A stretch of DNA of 8,856 nt from Methyloglobulus sp. (GCA_013140405.1 JABFSV010000171.1:1-8856), one strand, 5' to 3'; shown: positions 1-6,428, counted from the stretch's first letter. The notes: generated by a model from the sequence alone, not told the origin. A program made the numbers and translations.

Positions 1-2
1 CA

Positions 3-320
3 AACGCGCGAATAACCATTATGGCCAGAACTATGAAGTTCATTAACAGGCCGGATATACGTTTGCAGTCGTACCTAAAAACCAAAAGTGATTTTTGCTT
101 GCAAAACGGGAGGTGTCCATATACAGATCTTCAAAAGAATGTATCTGGCGTGAGTTTTGTGACCACCGATTTTAAAAGCCATCATGATCGGAGTCTTACG
201 CATTGGGACATGGTTGACGGCGAAGGTAATCGTCTTGCCCAAGGTGCAAGTTATGGTTTGTACGGGGCTGATGGGCGGTTAACGCAGATGTCTGGATTCT
301 TTGGCCCGCCTACGGATTAA
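3..320 (+). CDS. SnoaL/NTF2-like protein, 5'-truncated by the window edge (tentative)
   Basis: The frame is open to the left edge with no stop before the ATG at 21, and that ATG has no ribosome binding site, so the gene probably starts outside the window; 21-320 would give 99 residues. The C-terminal half resembles small alpha+beta-barrel (NTF2-fold, SnoaL-like) proteins: THWDMVDGEGN, then a second strand and turn, then GADGRLTQMSGFFG. This matches the usual 'W.l.d..G......d....dGri..mtgFf' ending of that superfamily. The first ~40 visible residues are not diagnostic. Members include isomerases, cyclases and many proteins of unknown role, so no reaction can be assigned. The stop lies 6 bases before the next start, which suggests co-transcription with the TfoX-domain gene. 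Family call is moderate; function unknown. Confidence 0.55.
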   Translation, partial: NARITIMARTMKFINRPDIRLQSYLKTKSDFCLQNGRCPYTDLQKNVSGVSFVTTDFKSHHDRSLTHWDMVDGEGNRLAQGASYGLYGADGRLTQMSGFFGPPTD

Positions 321-326
321 AACGCA

Positions 327-692
327 ATGACCCCTAGCGCTGAATATAAGGACTCTATTTTAGAGCTTCTGGAGCCCTTATTTACGGTACGAATAAGCCG
401 ATTCTTTGGTGGAATCGGTATTTCTTATGACGCAGTACAGTTTGCCATGATTATGGGCAACAGCTTGTATTTTGCCGTCGATGAATACACTCGAAAGAAA
501 TACGAACGCGCAGGGATGCAGCCGTTTTCTTATATGGCCAAAAGAGGGCGGATTCAAGTACGTAAATACTTTGAACTCCCAGAAGATGTGCTCAATGATC
601 CTGAACAACTACGGTTATGGGCGAATGAAGCCATACAGGTAGCCGCTAACACCAAAAAATCTAAACGTCGAGCCAAAAGCGATACACCGTAA
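327..692 (+). CDS. TfoX/Sxy N-terminal domain family protein
   Basis: A 121-residue soluble protein with no signal peptide or membrane segment. Residues ~10-105 follow the TfoX N-terminal domain pattern: a first helix (ILELLEPL), the basic/FGG turn VRISRFFGGIGI at 21-32, the strands QFAMIMGNSLYFAVDE at 38-53, then G63..PFSYM and a YFELPEDVL segment before a last amphipathic helix. The tail (109-121) is Lys/Arg rich. Full-length TfoX/Sxy competence regulators carry an additional C-terminal domain, which is absent here. Stand-alone N-domain proteins are common and mostly uncharacterised, so a role in competence should not be assumed. The start lies 6 bases after the preceding stop and has no clear Shine-Dalgarno sequence, consistent with translational coupling. 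Family assignment is fairly sure; role unknown. Confidence 0.82.
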   Translation: MTPSAEYKDSILELLEPLFTVRISRFFGGIGISYDAVQFAMIMGNSLYFAVDEYTRKKYERAGMQPFSYMAKRGRIQVRKYFELPEDVLNDPEQLRLWANEAIQVAANTKKSKRRAKSDTP

Positions 693-707
693 ATGGCTAA
701 TAACCAA

Positions 708-729
708 GCGATATAGTAAACTATAGCGC
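708..729. promoter_or_regulatory. 22-bp near-perfect palindrome upstream of ubiG
   Basis: GCG-A-TATAGT-AA-ACTATA-G-CGC: nine of ten base pairs are symmetrical around the central AA, with one A/G mismatch. An outer pair GCTAA (696-700) and TTAGC (731-735) extends the symmetry loosely. It sits in the 59-base gap between the TfoX-domain gene and ubiG. The TATAGT arm also resembles a -10 hexamer, although no good -35 lies 16-18 bases upstream. It could be an operator overlapping a promoter; no regulator family can be named from the sequence. Confidence 0.4.
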
Positions 730-751
730 GTTAGCAACCTGATTCAAAACC

Positions 752-1459
752 ATGACAAATATCGAAAACGTACACCCTGGTGAAATCAACAAGTTTGGCT
801 CAATGGCAGAACGCTGGTGGGATACTCAGGGTGAATTCAAAACCCTGCACGACATCAATCCTTTGCGCTTGGAATTCATCCAGCGTTTTGTCCAACTCGA
901 AGACCAACGGATTGTTGATGTTGGCTGTGGCGGCGGGATTTTGACCGAAGCCTTGGCAAGGCAGGGTGCTGATGCGATGGGAATTGACCTTAGCGAAGAC
1001 TTGATTGATGTTGCTGACCTGCATGGGCTTGAATCGGGTATCGCCGTACATTACCAAAAAATTAGTGCGGAAGAACTGGCGAGCCAGCAACCTCAAAGTT
1101 TCGATCACGTCACCTGCATGGAAATGCTCGAACACGTACCCGATCCAGGTTCGATCATTAACGCTTGCGCTACCTTGGTCAAACCGGGTGGTATGGTGTT
1201 TTTTTCGACACTTAACCGCAAGCCTAAAGCCTATTTATTGGCTATTTTTGCCGCCGAGCATGTCCTTAATATGTTGCCTAAAGGCACGCATGATTACAAA
1301 ACCTTTATCAAGCCGTCGGAATTGTGCCAATCAGCACGCACTTGTGGCCTTGCGCTTCAGGGCATGGTGGGGATTGAATACAATCCGTTCAACAAGCATT
1401 TCAGCCTTAGTAAAGATATAGATGTCAATTACATTGCCGCTTTTAAACGTGAAGCATAA
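752..1459 (+). CDS. ubiG: UbiG, SAM-dependent O-methyltransferase of ubiquinone biosynthesis
   Basis: Class I SAM-dependent methyltransferase that performs both O-methylation steps of ubiquinone synthesis (2-polyprenyl-6-hydroxyphenol and 3-demethylubiquinol). The 235-residue length is typical of bacterial UbiG. Visible hallmarks are the N-terminal KFGSMAERWWDTQGEFKTLH and NPLRL blocks (14-40), glycine-rich motif I VDVGCGGG at 55-62, the acidic GID at 77-79, TCMEMLEHVPDP at 121-132 and KPGG at 144-147. The UbiG-specific segment (FFSTLNRKPKAYLL through KGTHDYKTFIKP, ~150-188), associated with membrane binding, is present, as is the DVNY end block. There is no strong Shine-Dalgarno, but the N-terminus aligns with known UbiG. 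It is followed 65 bases later by a YciK-like SDR. Identification is secure. Confidence 0.97.
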   Translation: MTNIENVHPGEINKFGSMAERWWDTQGEFKTLHDINPLRLEFIQRFVQLEDQRIVDVGCGGGILTEALARQGADAMGIDLSEDLIDVADLHGLESGIAVHYQKISAEELASQQPQSFDHVTCMEMLEHVPDPGSIINACATLVKPGGMVFFSTLNRKPKAYLLAIFAAEHVLNMLPKGTHDYKTFIKPSELCQSARTCGLALQGMVGIEYNPFNKHFSLSKDIDVNYIAAFKREA

Positions 1460-1524
1460 CAATGTCAGCTTGACTGGGAACGTCAGCTTATCTTTTTCTT
1501 GCCCCATGTTGATAGCGAATTGTC

Positions 1525-2253
1525 ATGCCTTTAACTAATCAAGTTATTTTAATTACCGGTGCTGGCGGAGGACTGGGCAGTACCGCCGCTTTGGCTTTGG
1601 CGAAGCAAGGCGCACAGATTATTTTATTAGACAAAAGCATCCCTAAGCTGGAAGCGGTTTATGATGCAATCAAAGTAGCGAATGTGCCTGAACCAATCAT
1701 GTACCCTTTTGATTTGGCAGGTGCCAACGAATCTGAATACCAAGAATTGGCTGATAAGATCGAAGAAAAATACGGTGCTTTGCAAGGCGTGTTGCATTCT
1801 GCCGTAGAGTTTATCGGCTATACCCCATTAGCCTTACAAGGCACTAAAGACTGGGGACATACCTTGAACGTCAACCTGAATGCGCCCTTTTTGTTGAGCC
1901 GAGTGCTATTGCCGGTGCTGCAAAAAAGCCAGACTGCTTCCGTCGTATTCACCTCAGATTCTTCTGCACGATCAGCCGCTGCTTATTCCGGTGCTTATGG
2001 CGTATCCAAAATTGCGCTGGAAGGTCTGGCGAAAATTCTTGCCGAAGAACTGGAATCCTTTAACAAAATTCGGGTCAACACCCTTGTACCTGGGCCAGTC
2101 GACTCACCACTAAGAAAACGGGCTTATCCGGCGGAAGACAAAAGCAAATTGCCCAAGATGGAATCTCTAGCCGCTGCCTATTTGTACTTGTTTGGCCCGC
2201 AAAGCATTGGCGTGACTGGGCAAACCATTGATGCCAGAACCTTTCATTTATAA
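1525..2253 (+). CDS. YciK-like short-chain dehydrogenase/reductase
   Basis: A 242-residue classical SDR with a Rossmann fold. The dinucleotide motif TGAGGGLG is at 11-18, DL at 63-64 ends the strand contacting adenine, the structural Asn region LNVNLNAPF lies at 114-122, and the active-site pair YGVSK has Tyr158 and Lys162. The sequence resembles the YciK family of unknown substrate (e.g. VLP.LQKS..ASVVFTS before the active site, and P.D..RK.AYP..D.SKL near the C-terminus). Two departures stand out: the NNAG motif reads HSAV (91-94), and the position 13 residues before Tyr158, normally the catalytic Ser, is Asp145, flanked by Ser144 and Ser146. It lies downstream of ubiG and 9 bases upstream of sufT, so it is probably co-transcribed. 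Whether it is catalytically active, and on what substrate, cannot be read from sequence. Confidence 0.88.
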   Translation: MPLTNQVILITGAGGGLGSTAALALAKQGAQIILLDKSIPKLEAVYDAIKVANVPEPIMYPFDLAGANESEYQELADKIEEKYGALQGVLHSAVEFIGYTPLALQGTKDWGHTLNVNLNAPFLLSRVLLPVLQKSQTASVVFTSDSSARSAAAYSGAYGVSKIALEGLAKILAEELESFNKIRVNTLVPGPVDSPLRKRAYPAEDKSKLPKMESLAAAYLYLFGPQSIGVTGQTIDARTFHL

Positions 2254-2262
2254 CTGATTATT

Positions 2263-2817
2263 ATGGCCGAAAGAGAAGATGTAGTCTTAACCCGCGACGT
2301 GAATGTAATTACAGTTCCTGATGGTAATACTGGTACTCTAAGTAAGGGTGAAATAGTGACCATTCATCAGGCGCTGGGTAGCAGCTATACCGTGGTGACA
2401 GAACAGGGTCACATGGTGCGGATTGCCAATAATGATGCTGATGCGTTAGGTAAAGAGCATCACGAGCTTCATACCCTGGTTTCTGAAACCAACACCGAAG
2501 CAGTGGAAAACAACTGCTGGGAAGTCATGAAAACCGTGTACGACCCAGAGATTCCGGTCAATATTGTCGATCTTGGTTTGGTCTACTACTGCAATGTGCG
2601 ACCATCGACCACAAATCCTGACCTGAATGATGTTCACGTCATCATGACTTTAACCGCTCCAGGTTGTGGCATGGGGCCGGTCATTCAAGGTGATGTAGAG
2701 AAATGTATCCGTGCTTTGCCTGGCGTAGCCAGTGTTGAGGTTGAAGTGGCGCTAGATCCACCTTGGTCACGCGAGATGATGTCAGAAGTTGCCCAATTGC
2801 AATTGGGATTATACTAA
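2263..2817 (+). CDS. sufT: SufT, DUF59/MIP18-family Fe-S cluster maturation protein
   Basis: A 184-residue cytoplasmic protein matching the putative Fe-S assembly factor SufT. Residues 1-60 form the short N-terminal domain specific to SufT (VLTRDVNVITVPDG, then KGEIVTIHQALG). Residues ~83-180 are the DUF59/MIP18 domain, with DPEIPVNIVDLGLVY at 94-108 and TLTAPGCGMGP at 129-139 carrying the conserved Cys135; DPPWSREMMS (165-174) is the usual end block. DUF59 proteins assist delivery of Fe-S clusters to target enzymes. The gene is often next to suf genes, but here it follows a YciK-like SDR by 9 bases and no other suf gene is in view. The start has no Shine-Dalgarno and probably relies on coupling to the upstream stop. 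A hairpin lies 29 bases after the stop. Identification is strong. Confidence 0.93.
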   Translation: MAEREDVVLTRDVNVITVPDGNTGTLSKGEIVTIHQALGSSYTVVTEQGHMVRIANNDADALGKEHHELHTLVSETNTEAVENNCWEVMKTVYDPEIPVNIVDLGLVYYCNVRPSTTNPDLNDVHVIMTLTAPGCGMGPVIQGDVEKCIRALPGVASVEVEVALDPPWSREMMSEVAQLQLGLY

Positions 2818-2846
2818 CCTAATTAGACGTTTGTGAGTGCTGAAAC

Positions 2847-2875
2847 CACCAGCTCTCCGAGGGGAAGAGCTGGTG
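2847..2875. terminator. Hairpin between convergent genes, probable bidirectional terminator
   Basis: CACCAGCTCT (2847-2856) pairs perfectly with AGAGCTGGTG (2866-2875), a 10-bp stem with a 9-base loop. Two further C-G pairs are possible inside the loop if A2865 bulges out. It sits 29 bases after the sufT stop and 22 bases after the stop of the - strand gene, the usual place for a shared terminator. No U-tract follows on either strand, so intrinsic termination would be weak; it may instead protect 3' ends. Confidence 0.55.
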
Positions 2876-2897
2876 TCGACCAAAGATTGATGATTAA

Positions 2898-3284
2898 TTA
2901 AATCAAAGGTTTCAAATCAGCAAAAGCTTTGGCTGCATTTTGCAGGGGTTCTTCAATTCCTTGCATAGAATTGTTTTTTGCCATTGTTCTGGCTTTTTTC
3001 AATATTTCGTTAGCACGGGCGCGTTCTCTGTCAACCACGTCATTAGCGTTAACTTCTTTACTGTAATCCATGCCTTGTTTGATGATTTTGTAAACTTCAT
3101 CACCACTAGCGCCTGCCGCGACAGCCGCTTGGGCTTTCTTGATTTCACCCAGAACCATATCAATAGCATCGGCTGGTGAATATGAAATTCTGCCTTCACC
3201 GGCTTCTGCCAAGGCGGCTGATGAAAAAGAACCCATAGCCAGAGCAATCAGGGAAGAAAGTACGATTGTTTTTAAGGTTTTCAT
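2898..3284 (-). CDS. Small secreted helical protein of unknown function
   Basis: A 128-residue protein that I do not recognise. Residues 1-26 are a clear Sec signal peptide: KTLK n-region, hydrophobic IVLSSLIALAMGSF core and an ALA|EA cleavage site. This leaves about 102 mature residues for the periplasm. The mature part is Ala/Lys/Glu rich with no Cys or His. It is predicted by eye to be a bundle of four amphipathic helices (about 37-55, 61-75, 80-104, 108-125), separated by short Gly/Asn turns. The lack of His and Cys argues against haem or soft-metal binding. The start is supported by TGAGGAT on the - strand about 10 bases upstream. It is transcribed divergently from the HupE-receptor gene across 299 bases and converges on sufT. 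It could be stress-related or a partner of the adjacent transport system, but nothing in the sequence decides this. Confidence 0.78.
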   Translation of the reverse strand: MKTLKTIVLSSLIALAMGSFSSAALAEAGEGRISYSPADAIDMVLGEIKKAQAAVAAGASGDEVYKIIKQGMDYSKEVNANDVVDRERARANEILKKARTMAKNNSMQGIEEPLQNAAKAFADLKPLI

Positions 3285-3353
3285 TTTGGACTAATCCTCA
3301 AATTTTGTGTTGTATAGCGTTGTTTTGGTCAATTCTCGAAATTACCGCGCGCG

Positions 3354-3382
3354 ATTCTATCATGCTTTTTTTATTTTGACGA
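3354..3382 (-). promoter_or_regulatory. Candidate sigma-70 promoter for the small secreted protein gene
   Basis: On the - strand, TCGTCA (3377-3382, 4 of 6 to TTGACA) is followed after 17 bases by TAGAAT (3354-3359, 5 of 6 to TATAAT). This leaves an untranslated leader of roughly 60 bases before the ATG at 3284. The spacing is ideal, but the -35 match is modest and the region is AT-rich, so chance matches are possible. Confidence 0.35.
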
Positions 3383-3460
3383 AAGAACAAAAAATCAACC
3401 GATGATTTAGCCGCTCGGCGAGGAATATATTAAAGCGTAAAGCCGAGTTAGCACAAGACG

Positions 3461-3466
3461 TATAAT
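3461..3466 (+). promoter_or_regulatory. Isolated consensus -10 box upstream of the HupE-receptor gene
   Basis: A perfect TATAAT without a recognisable -35 at 16-18 bases (the positions read roughly taaagc) and without an extended TG. If used, it would need an activator and would give a leader of about 110 bases. That leader contains a weak GTCC-A7C-GGAC hairpin (3475-3490). It is an alternative or additional promoter to the better-spaced pair at 3521-3549. Confidence 0.25.
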
Positions 3467-3520
3467 CGCTTGAAGTCCAAAAAAACGGACAACATTAATT
3501 CGCGTAAGAGAAAACTTTAT

Positions 3521-3549
3521 TTGATCTTACAGTTGATTCAGTGTTTAAT
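3521..3549 (+). promoter_or_regulatory. Candidate sigma-70 promoter for the HupE-receptor gene
   Basis: TTGATC (3521-3526, 4 of 6) and TTTAAT (3544-3549, 5 of 6) are separated by exactly 17 bases. Transcription would start near 3556, with a leader of about 28 bases to the ATG at 3584. No recognisable operator for a known metal regulator was found in the 299-base divergent region. Confidence 0.4.
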
Positions 3550-3573
3550 AAAAACGTTGCACTTAAATTAACT

Positions 3574-3578
3574 GAGGA
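3574..3578 (+). promoter_or_regulatory. Shine-Dalgarno GAGGA that fixes the start of the fused gene
   Basis: GAGGA lies 5 bases before ATG 3584 and is the best ribosome binding site on the + strand of the window. It supports translation beginning at the HupE part, rather than at a downstream start next to the receptor, where no comparable site is seen. A second in-frame ATG at 3605 lacks one. Confidence 0.65.
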
Positions 3579-3583
3579 ATCCT

Positions 3584-6253
3584 ATGCGCTATAAAAATAA
3601 TAAAATGGGACTTGTAAATCATTACCAAAAAGCAATTCTTTTTTTAGGGTTGTCGATTTTATTCTGCTTGTTACCCATTAATAATCCAATCAATCTGCTG
3701 ATTGATGCAAATGACTGGGGGCATGGTTTTCAGCACCCTCTAAATGGCTGGGATCACCTAATAACGATGATTGCGGTGGGTATTTGGGCTGCACAGCTAC
3801 GTGGTGTCGCTATCTGGATGTTGCCATTAACGTTTGTCAGCGTGATGAGCCTTGGCGGTCTTGCCGGGGCAGCCAGCTTCGCCGTTCCCAGCGTGGAAGT
3901 CATGATCCTGCTTTCTGGCCTAGTTTTTAGCGTATTTATCGCGCGGAAAGTACGCTTCACTACCCGCATGAATGTCTTGATCGTCGCGTTTTTTGCCTTT
4001 TTCCATGGCTATGTGCATGGACAGGAAATTTCAGCATCGGCAAGTTTGATTTCCTACACATTTGGGTTTGTATTCGCCACCGCACTGTTGCATGGCGCTG
4101 GTATAGCGACTGCACGCTTGGTGGCGTTATCATTGGCTTTTTTTGTAGGCAGCAATGCTTATGCCCAAGAACCTGAAGTGACGGCAAACGAATCAGCAGA
4201 AACCACCGTGGCCACTGAAAGTAACGCTAGCAGTAAAGATGCAGTAGAGCTTGATGAAATGACTATTACCGAACGCGCTGATTCGCAGGTAGGTATTGCC
4301 GATAGCGCCTCGCAAGGCAATGTCGGGCAAGCCCAACTTAAATTTCGACCGATAACCCGACCGAGCGAAGTGCTGGAAACAGTGCCTGGGCTTATTGCTA
4401 CCCAACACAGCGGTGAAGGTAAAGCCAGCCAGTATTTTTTGCGCGGCTTTAACCTCGACCACGGCACCGACTTCCTGACCCAAGTTGATGGCGTACCCGT
4501 CAACCAATTGTCACATTCGCATGGTCAAGGCTGGACGGACACCAACTTCTTGATACCTGAATTGATCGAAACCCTGGATTATAAAAAAGGCAGCAACTAC
4601 GCCGAAAATGGCGATTTTTCCAGCACCGGTTCTGCCAATATTCATTACTATAAAGAACTACCACAAAATATTGCCAAGTTTACCGGCGGCATGTTTGATT
4701 ATTACCGTGGCATGGTTGCAGGTTCGCATAAACTTGGTGACGGCAACCTTTTATATGGCGCTGAAAGCGTTTATAACAACGGCCCCTGGACAGTCGGCAA
4801 TGATTACCTAAAATTCAACGGCGTATTGCGTTATAGCGAAGAACATGGCGATCATGGCTGGAGCATTACCGGTATGGCTATGAAATCCGACTGGTATTCC
4901 ACCGATCAAATTCCATTACAAGCCGTGAACCAAGGCAAACTTGATCGATTTGGTGCTATTGACCCTACGGATGGCGGCGATAGCCAACGTTATAGTTTAA
5001 CGGGTGAATGGCATCGTCAGGATGCAGCAAGCGAAACAAAGTTGATGGCTTACGGAGTATATTCCAAGCTGCATTTGTTTTCTAACTTTACGTACTTTCT
5101 CGATAATCCAGTCAAGGGTGATCAATTTGGTCAACCTGATGACCGCTGGACAACAGGTTTTAAAGGCAGCCATACGATTTTCCACAAACTTGGCTCTGCC
5201 GATTCAGAAACTACTTTTGGTCTGCAAATACGAAACGATAACATCCAAAACGCTCTGACCAAAAGCAAAGCGCAAATAGAATACGATATTACCCGTCAGG
5301 ACAACATCTGGGTAACTTCCATCAGCCCTTATGCAGAAAACAAAACCCGTTGGAACGACTGGTTTCGGACTAACCTGGGCGTGCGCTTTGATGGTTTCCG
5401 ATTTAATGTTAACAACAGTAATATCAGCCAAAATGACGGTGAACGCTATGACGGCTTGGTCAGCCCCAAACTCGGTTTTATTTTTGGTCCTTGGGCAGAT
5501 ACTGAGTTTTATCTCAACGGTGGTCTTGGTTATCATAGTAATGATGCCCGTGGTATTAACACACGCATCGATCCGGCTAAAAAAAATACCCCAGTAGACC
5601 GCGCTGATCCGCTGGTGCGTACTTACAGTGCCGAAGTGGGCGTACGTTCAACTTGGGTGAAAGGCTTGCAAAGCACGTTGGCGATCTGGTGGCTGGACAT
5701 TGATTCTGAATTGTTGTTTGTTGGCGATGCCGGAACGACAGAAGCCAGCCGTCCAAGCCGTCGCTACGGTCTTGAATTTAACAACTATTATTCACCTACC
5801 GACTGGTTAACCTTCGATGCCGATTTAAGTTTTTCCCACTCTCGCTTCCATGATAATGATCCAGAAGGGGTGGGCAATCATATACCGAATTCAGTAGAAA
5901 CAGTTATTGCAGCAGGAGCGACTTTCCATGATGTCTATGGTGGTTTTTTTGGTGGCCCCAGGTTACGTTTCTTTGGGCCACGTACCTTGATTGAAGATAA
6001 CAGCAAGCGTTCTGAATCAACCCTGTTGGTGTCCGCCATGCTAGGTTATGAGGTTAACAAGAACCTGAGCTTTCAGGCAGAAGTATTCAATATTTTGAAT
6101 CGTGAAGATGATGGTATTACTTATTACTATTCATCCAGGCTTCCAGGCGACAATACTCTTGATAGTAATGGTAATTTTACAGGAACGCCTGATTTCCACT
6201 TCCATCCTGTCGAACCAGTCAGTTTCCGAATGGGCTTTACGGCAAAATTCTAA
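3584..6253 (+). CDS. HupE/UreJ-type metal permease fused to a TonB-dependent receptor
   Basis: An 889-residue single frame with two complete modules. Residues ~1-194 are HupE/UreJ-like (nickel/cobalt permease family): a first hydrophobic segment (16-33), GHGFQHPLNGWDHL at 46-59, four further helices, HGYVHG at 141-146 and a helix containing LLHGAG (168-173). The last helix (176-190) ends in AYA|QE, a signal-peptidase-like site. Residues 195-889 form a full TonB-dependent outer-membrane receptor. It has an acidic linker, a TonB-box-like LDEMTITERAD (223-233), a plug domain (~245-360) with RPSEVLETVPGL and LRGFNLDHGTDF, then a large beta-barrel ending in aromatic FTAKF. His motifs SHSHGQG (310-316) and HFHP (872-875) suggest a metal or metal-complex substrate. 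The gene has its own candidate promoter, a good ribosome binding site and a strong terminator. Both domain calls are firm; the substrate and the processing are inferred. Confidence 0.92.
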   Translation: MRYKNNKMGLVNHYQKAILFLGLSILFCLLPINNPINLLIDANDWGHGFQHPLNGWDHLITMIAVGIWAAQLRGVAIWMLPLTFVSVMSLGGLAGAASFAVPSVEVMILLSGLVFSVFIARKVRFTTRMNVLIVAFFAFFHGYVHGQEISASASLISYTFGFVFATALLHGAGIATARLVALSLAFFVGSNAYAQEPEVTANESAETTVATESNASSKDAVELDEMTITERADSQVGIADSASQGNVGQAQLKFRPITRPSEVLETVPGLIATQHSGEGKASQYFLRGFNLDHGTDFLTQVDGVPVNQLSHSHGQGWTDTNFLIPELIETLDYKKGSNYAENGDFSSTGSANIHYYKELPQNIAKFTGGMFDYYRGMVAGSHKLGDGNLLYGAESVYNNGPWTVGNDYLKFNGVLRYSEEHGDHGWSITGMAMKSDWYSTDQIPLQAVNQGKLDRFGAIDPTDGGDSQRYSLTGEWHRQDAASETKLMAYGVYSKLHLFSNFTYFLDNPVKGDQFGQPDDRWTTGFKGSHTIFHKLGSADSETTFGLQIRNDNIQNALTKSKAQIEYDITRQDNIWVTSISPYAENKTRWNDWFRTNLGVRFDGFRFNVNNSNISQNDGERYDGLVSPKLGFIFGPWADTEFYLNGGLGYHSNDARGINTRIDPAKKNTPVDRADPLVRTYSAEVGVRSTWVKGLQSTLAIWWLDIDSELLFVGDAGTTEASRPSRRYGLEFNNYYSPTDWLTFDADLSFSHSRFHDNDPEGVGNHIPNSVETVIAAGATFHDVYGGFFGGPRLRFFGPRTLIEDNSKRSESTLLVSAMLGYEVNKNLSFQAEVFNILNREDDGITYYYSSRLPGDNTLDSNGNFTGTPDFHFHPVEPVSFRMGFTAKF
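4109..4168 (+). other. Junction of HupE last helix and receptor signal-peptide-like site
   Basis: Codons 176-195 encode TARLVALSLAFFVGSNAYAQ. This has a positive Arg178, a hydrophobic core and a small-x-small AYA followed by Gln, which is both a plausible final HupE helix and a textbook signal peptide end. HupE with a cleaved N-terminal signal and six helices would place this C-terminus in the periplasm, so cleavage after Ala194 would release the receptor for the outer membrane. A run of seven T (4138-4144) lies inside it. Confidence 0.6.
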
Positions 6254-6270
6254 CTAATTCATCACTCTAT

Positions 6271-6301
6271 CGGGCATCCCTAAAGCGATGCCCGTTTTTT
6301 T
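6271..6301 (+). terminator. Intrinsic terminator after the HupE-receptor gene
   Basis: CGGGCATC (6271-6278) pairs perfectly with GATGCCCG (6287-6294) around an 8-base loop, followed directly by seven T (6295-6301). It lies 17 bases after the stop codon. It is a classical Rho-independent terminator, so the downstream genes probably have their own promoter or depend on read-through. Confidence 0.93.
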
Positions 6302-6428
6302 ATCCCCTGAAATCGTCCTTAACGCTTTCTATTCTTTAAATCCTTTGCTTTACCTGTTATCAAAAGTAAACTAATGGATATTTTCTGCATCCAACAGTGA
6401 TTATTTCTAGGTTTACAGAGTAACCATC

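Noticed and set aside
327..692. Competence regulator TfoX/Sxy
   Set aside because: Only the N-terminal domain is present; stand-alone copies are common and not shown to regulate competence.
1005..1421. Long open frame overlapping ubiG in another frame (and similar antisense frames over the receptor and lipoprotein genes)
   Set aside because: No family resemblance or plausible start context, and each overlaps a well-identified gene.
2898..3284. Small secreted protein as a b562-type cytochrome or an SmbP-like metal binder
   Set aside because: It is helical and periplasmic, but has no His or Cys in the mature part, which both alternatives require.
3467..3583. Metal or cobalamin riboswitch in the leader of the HupE-receptor gene
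   Set aside because: No B12-box-like or other recognisable conserved element was seen; only a weak 4-bp stem at 3475-3490.
4088..4165. Separate start for the receptor at an in-frame TTG (codon 169) giving a stand-alone signal peptide
   Set aside because: The resulting peptide would be signal-like, but no Shine-Dalgarno precedes it and the frame is continuous with a well-initiated HupE. Kept only as an alternative to processing of a fusion.
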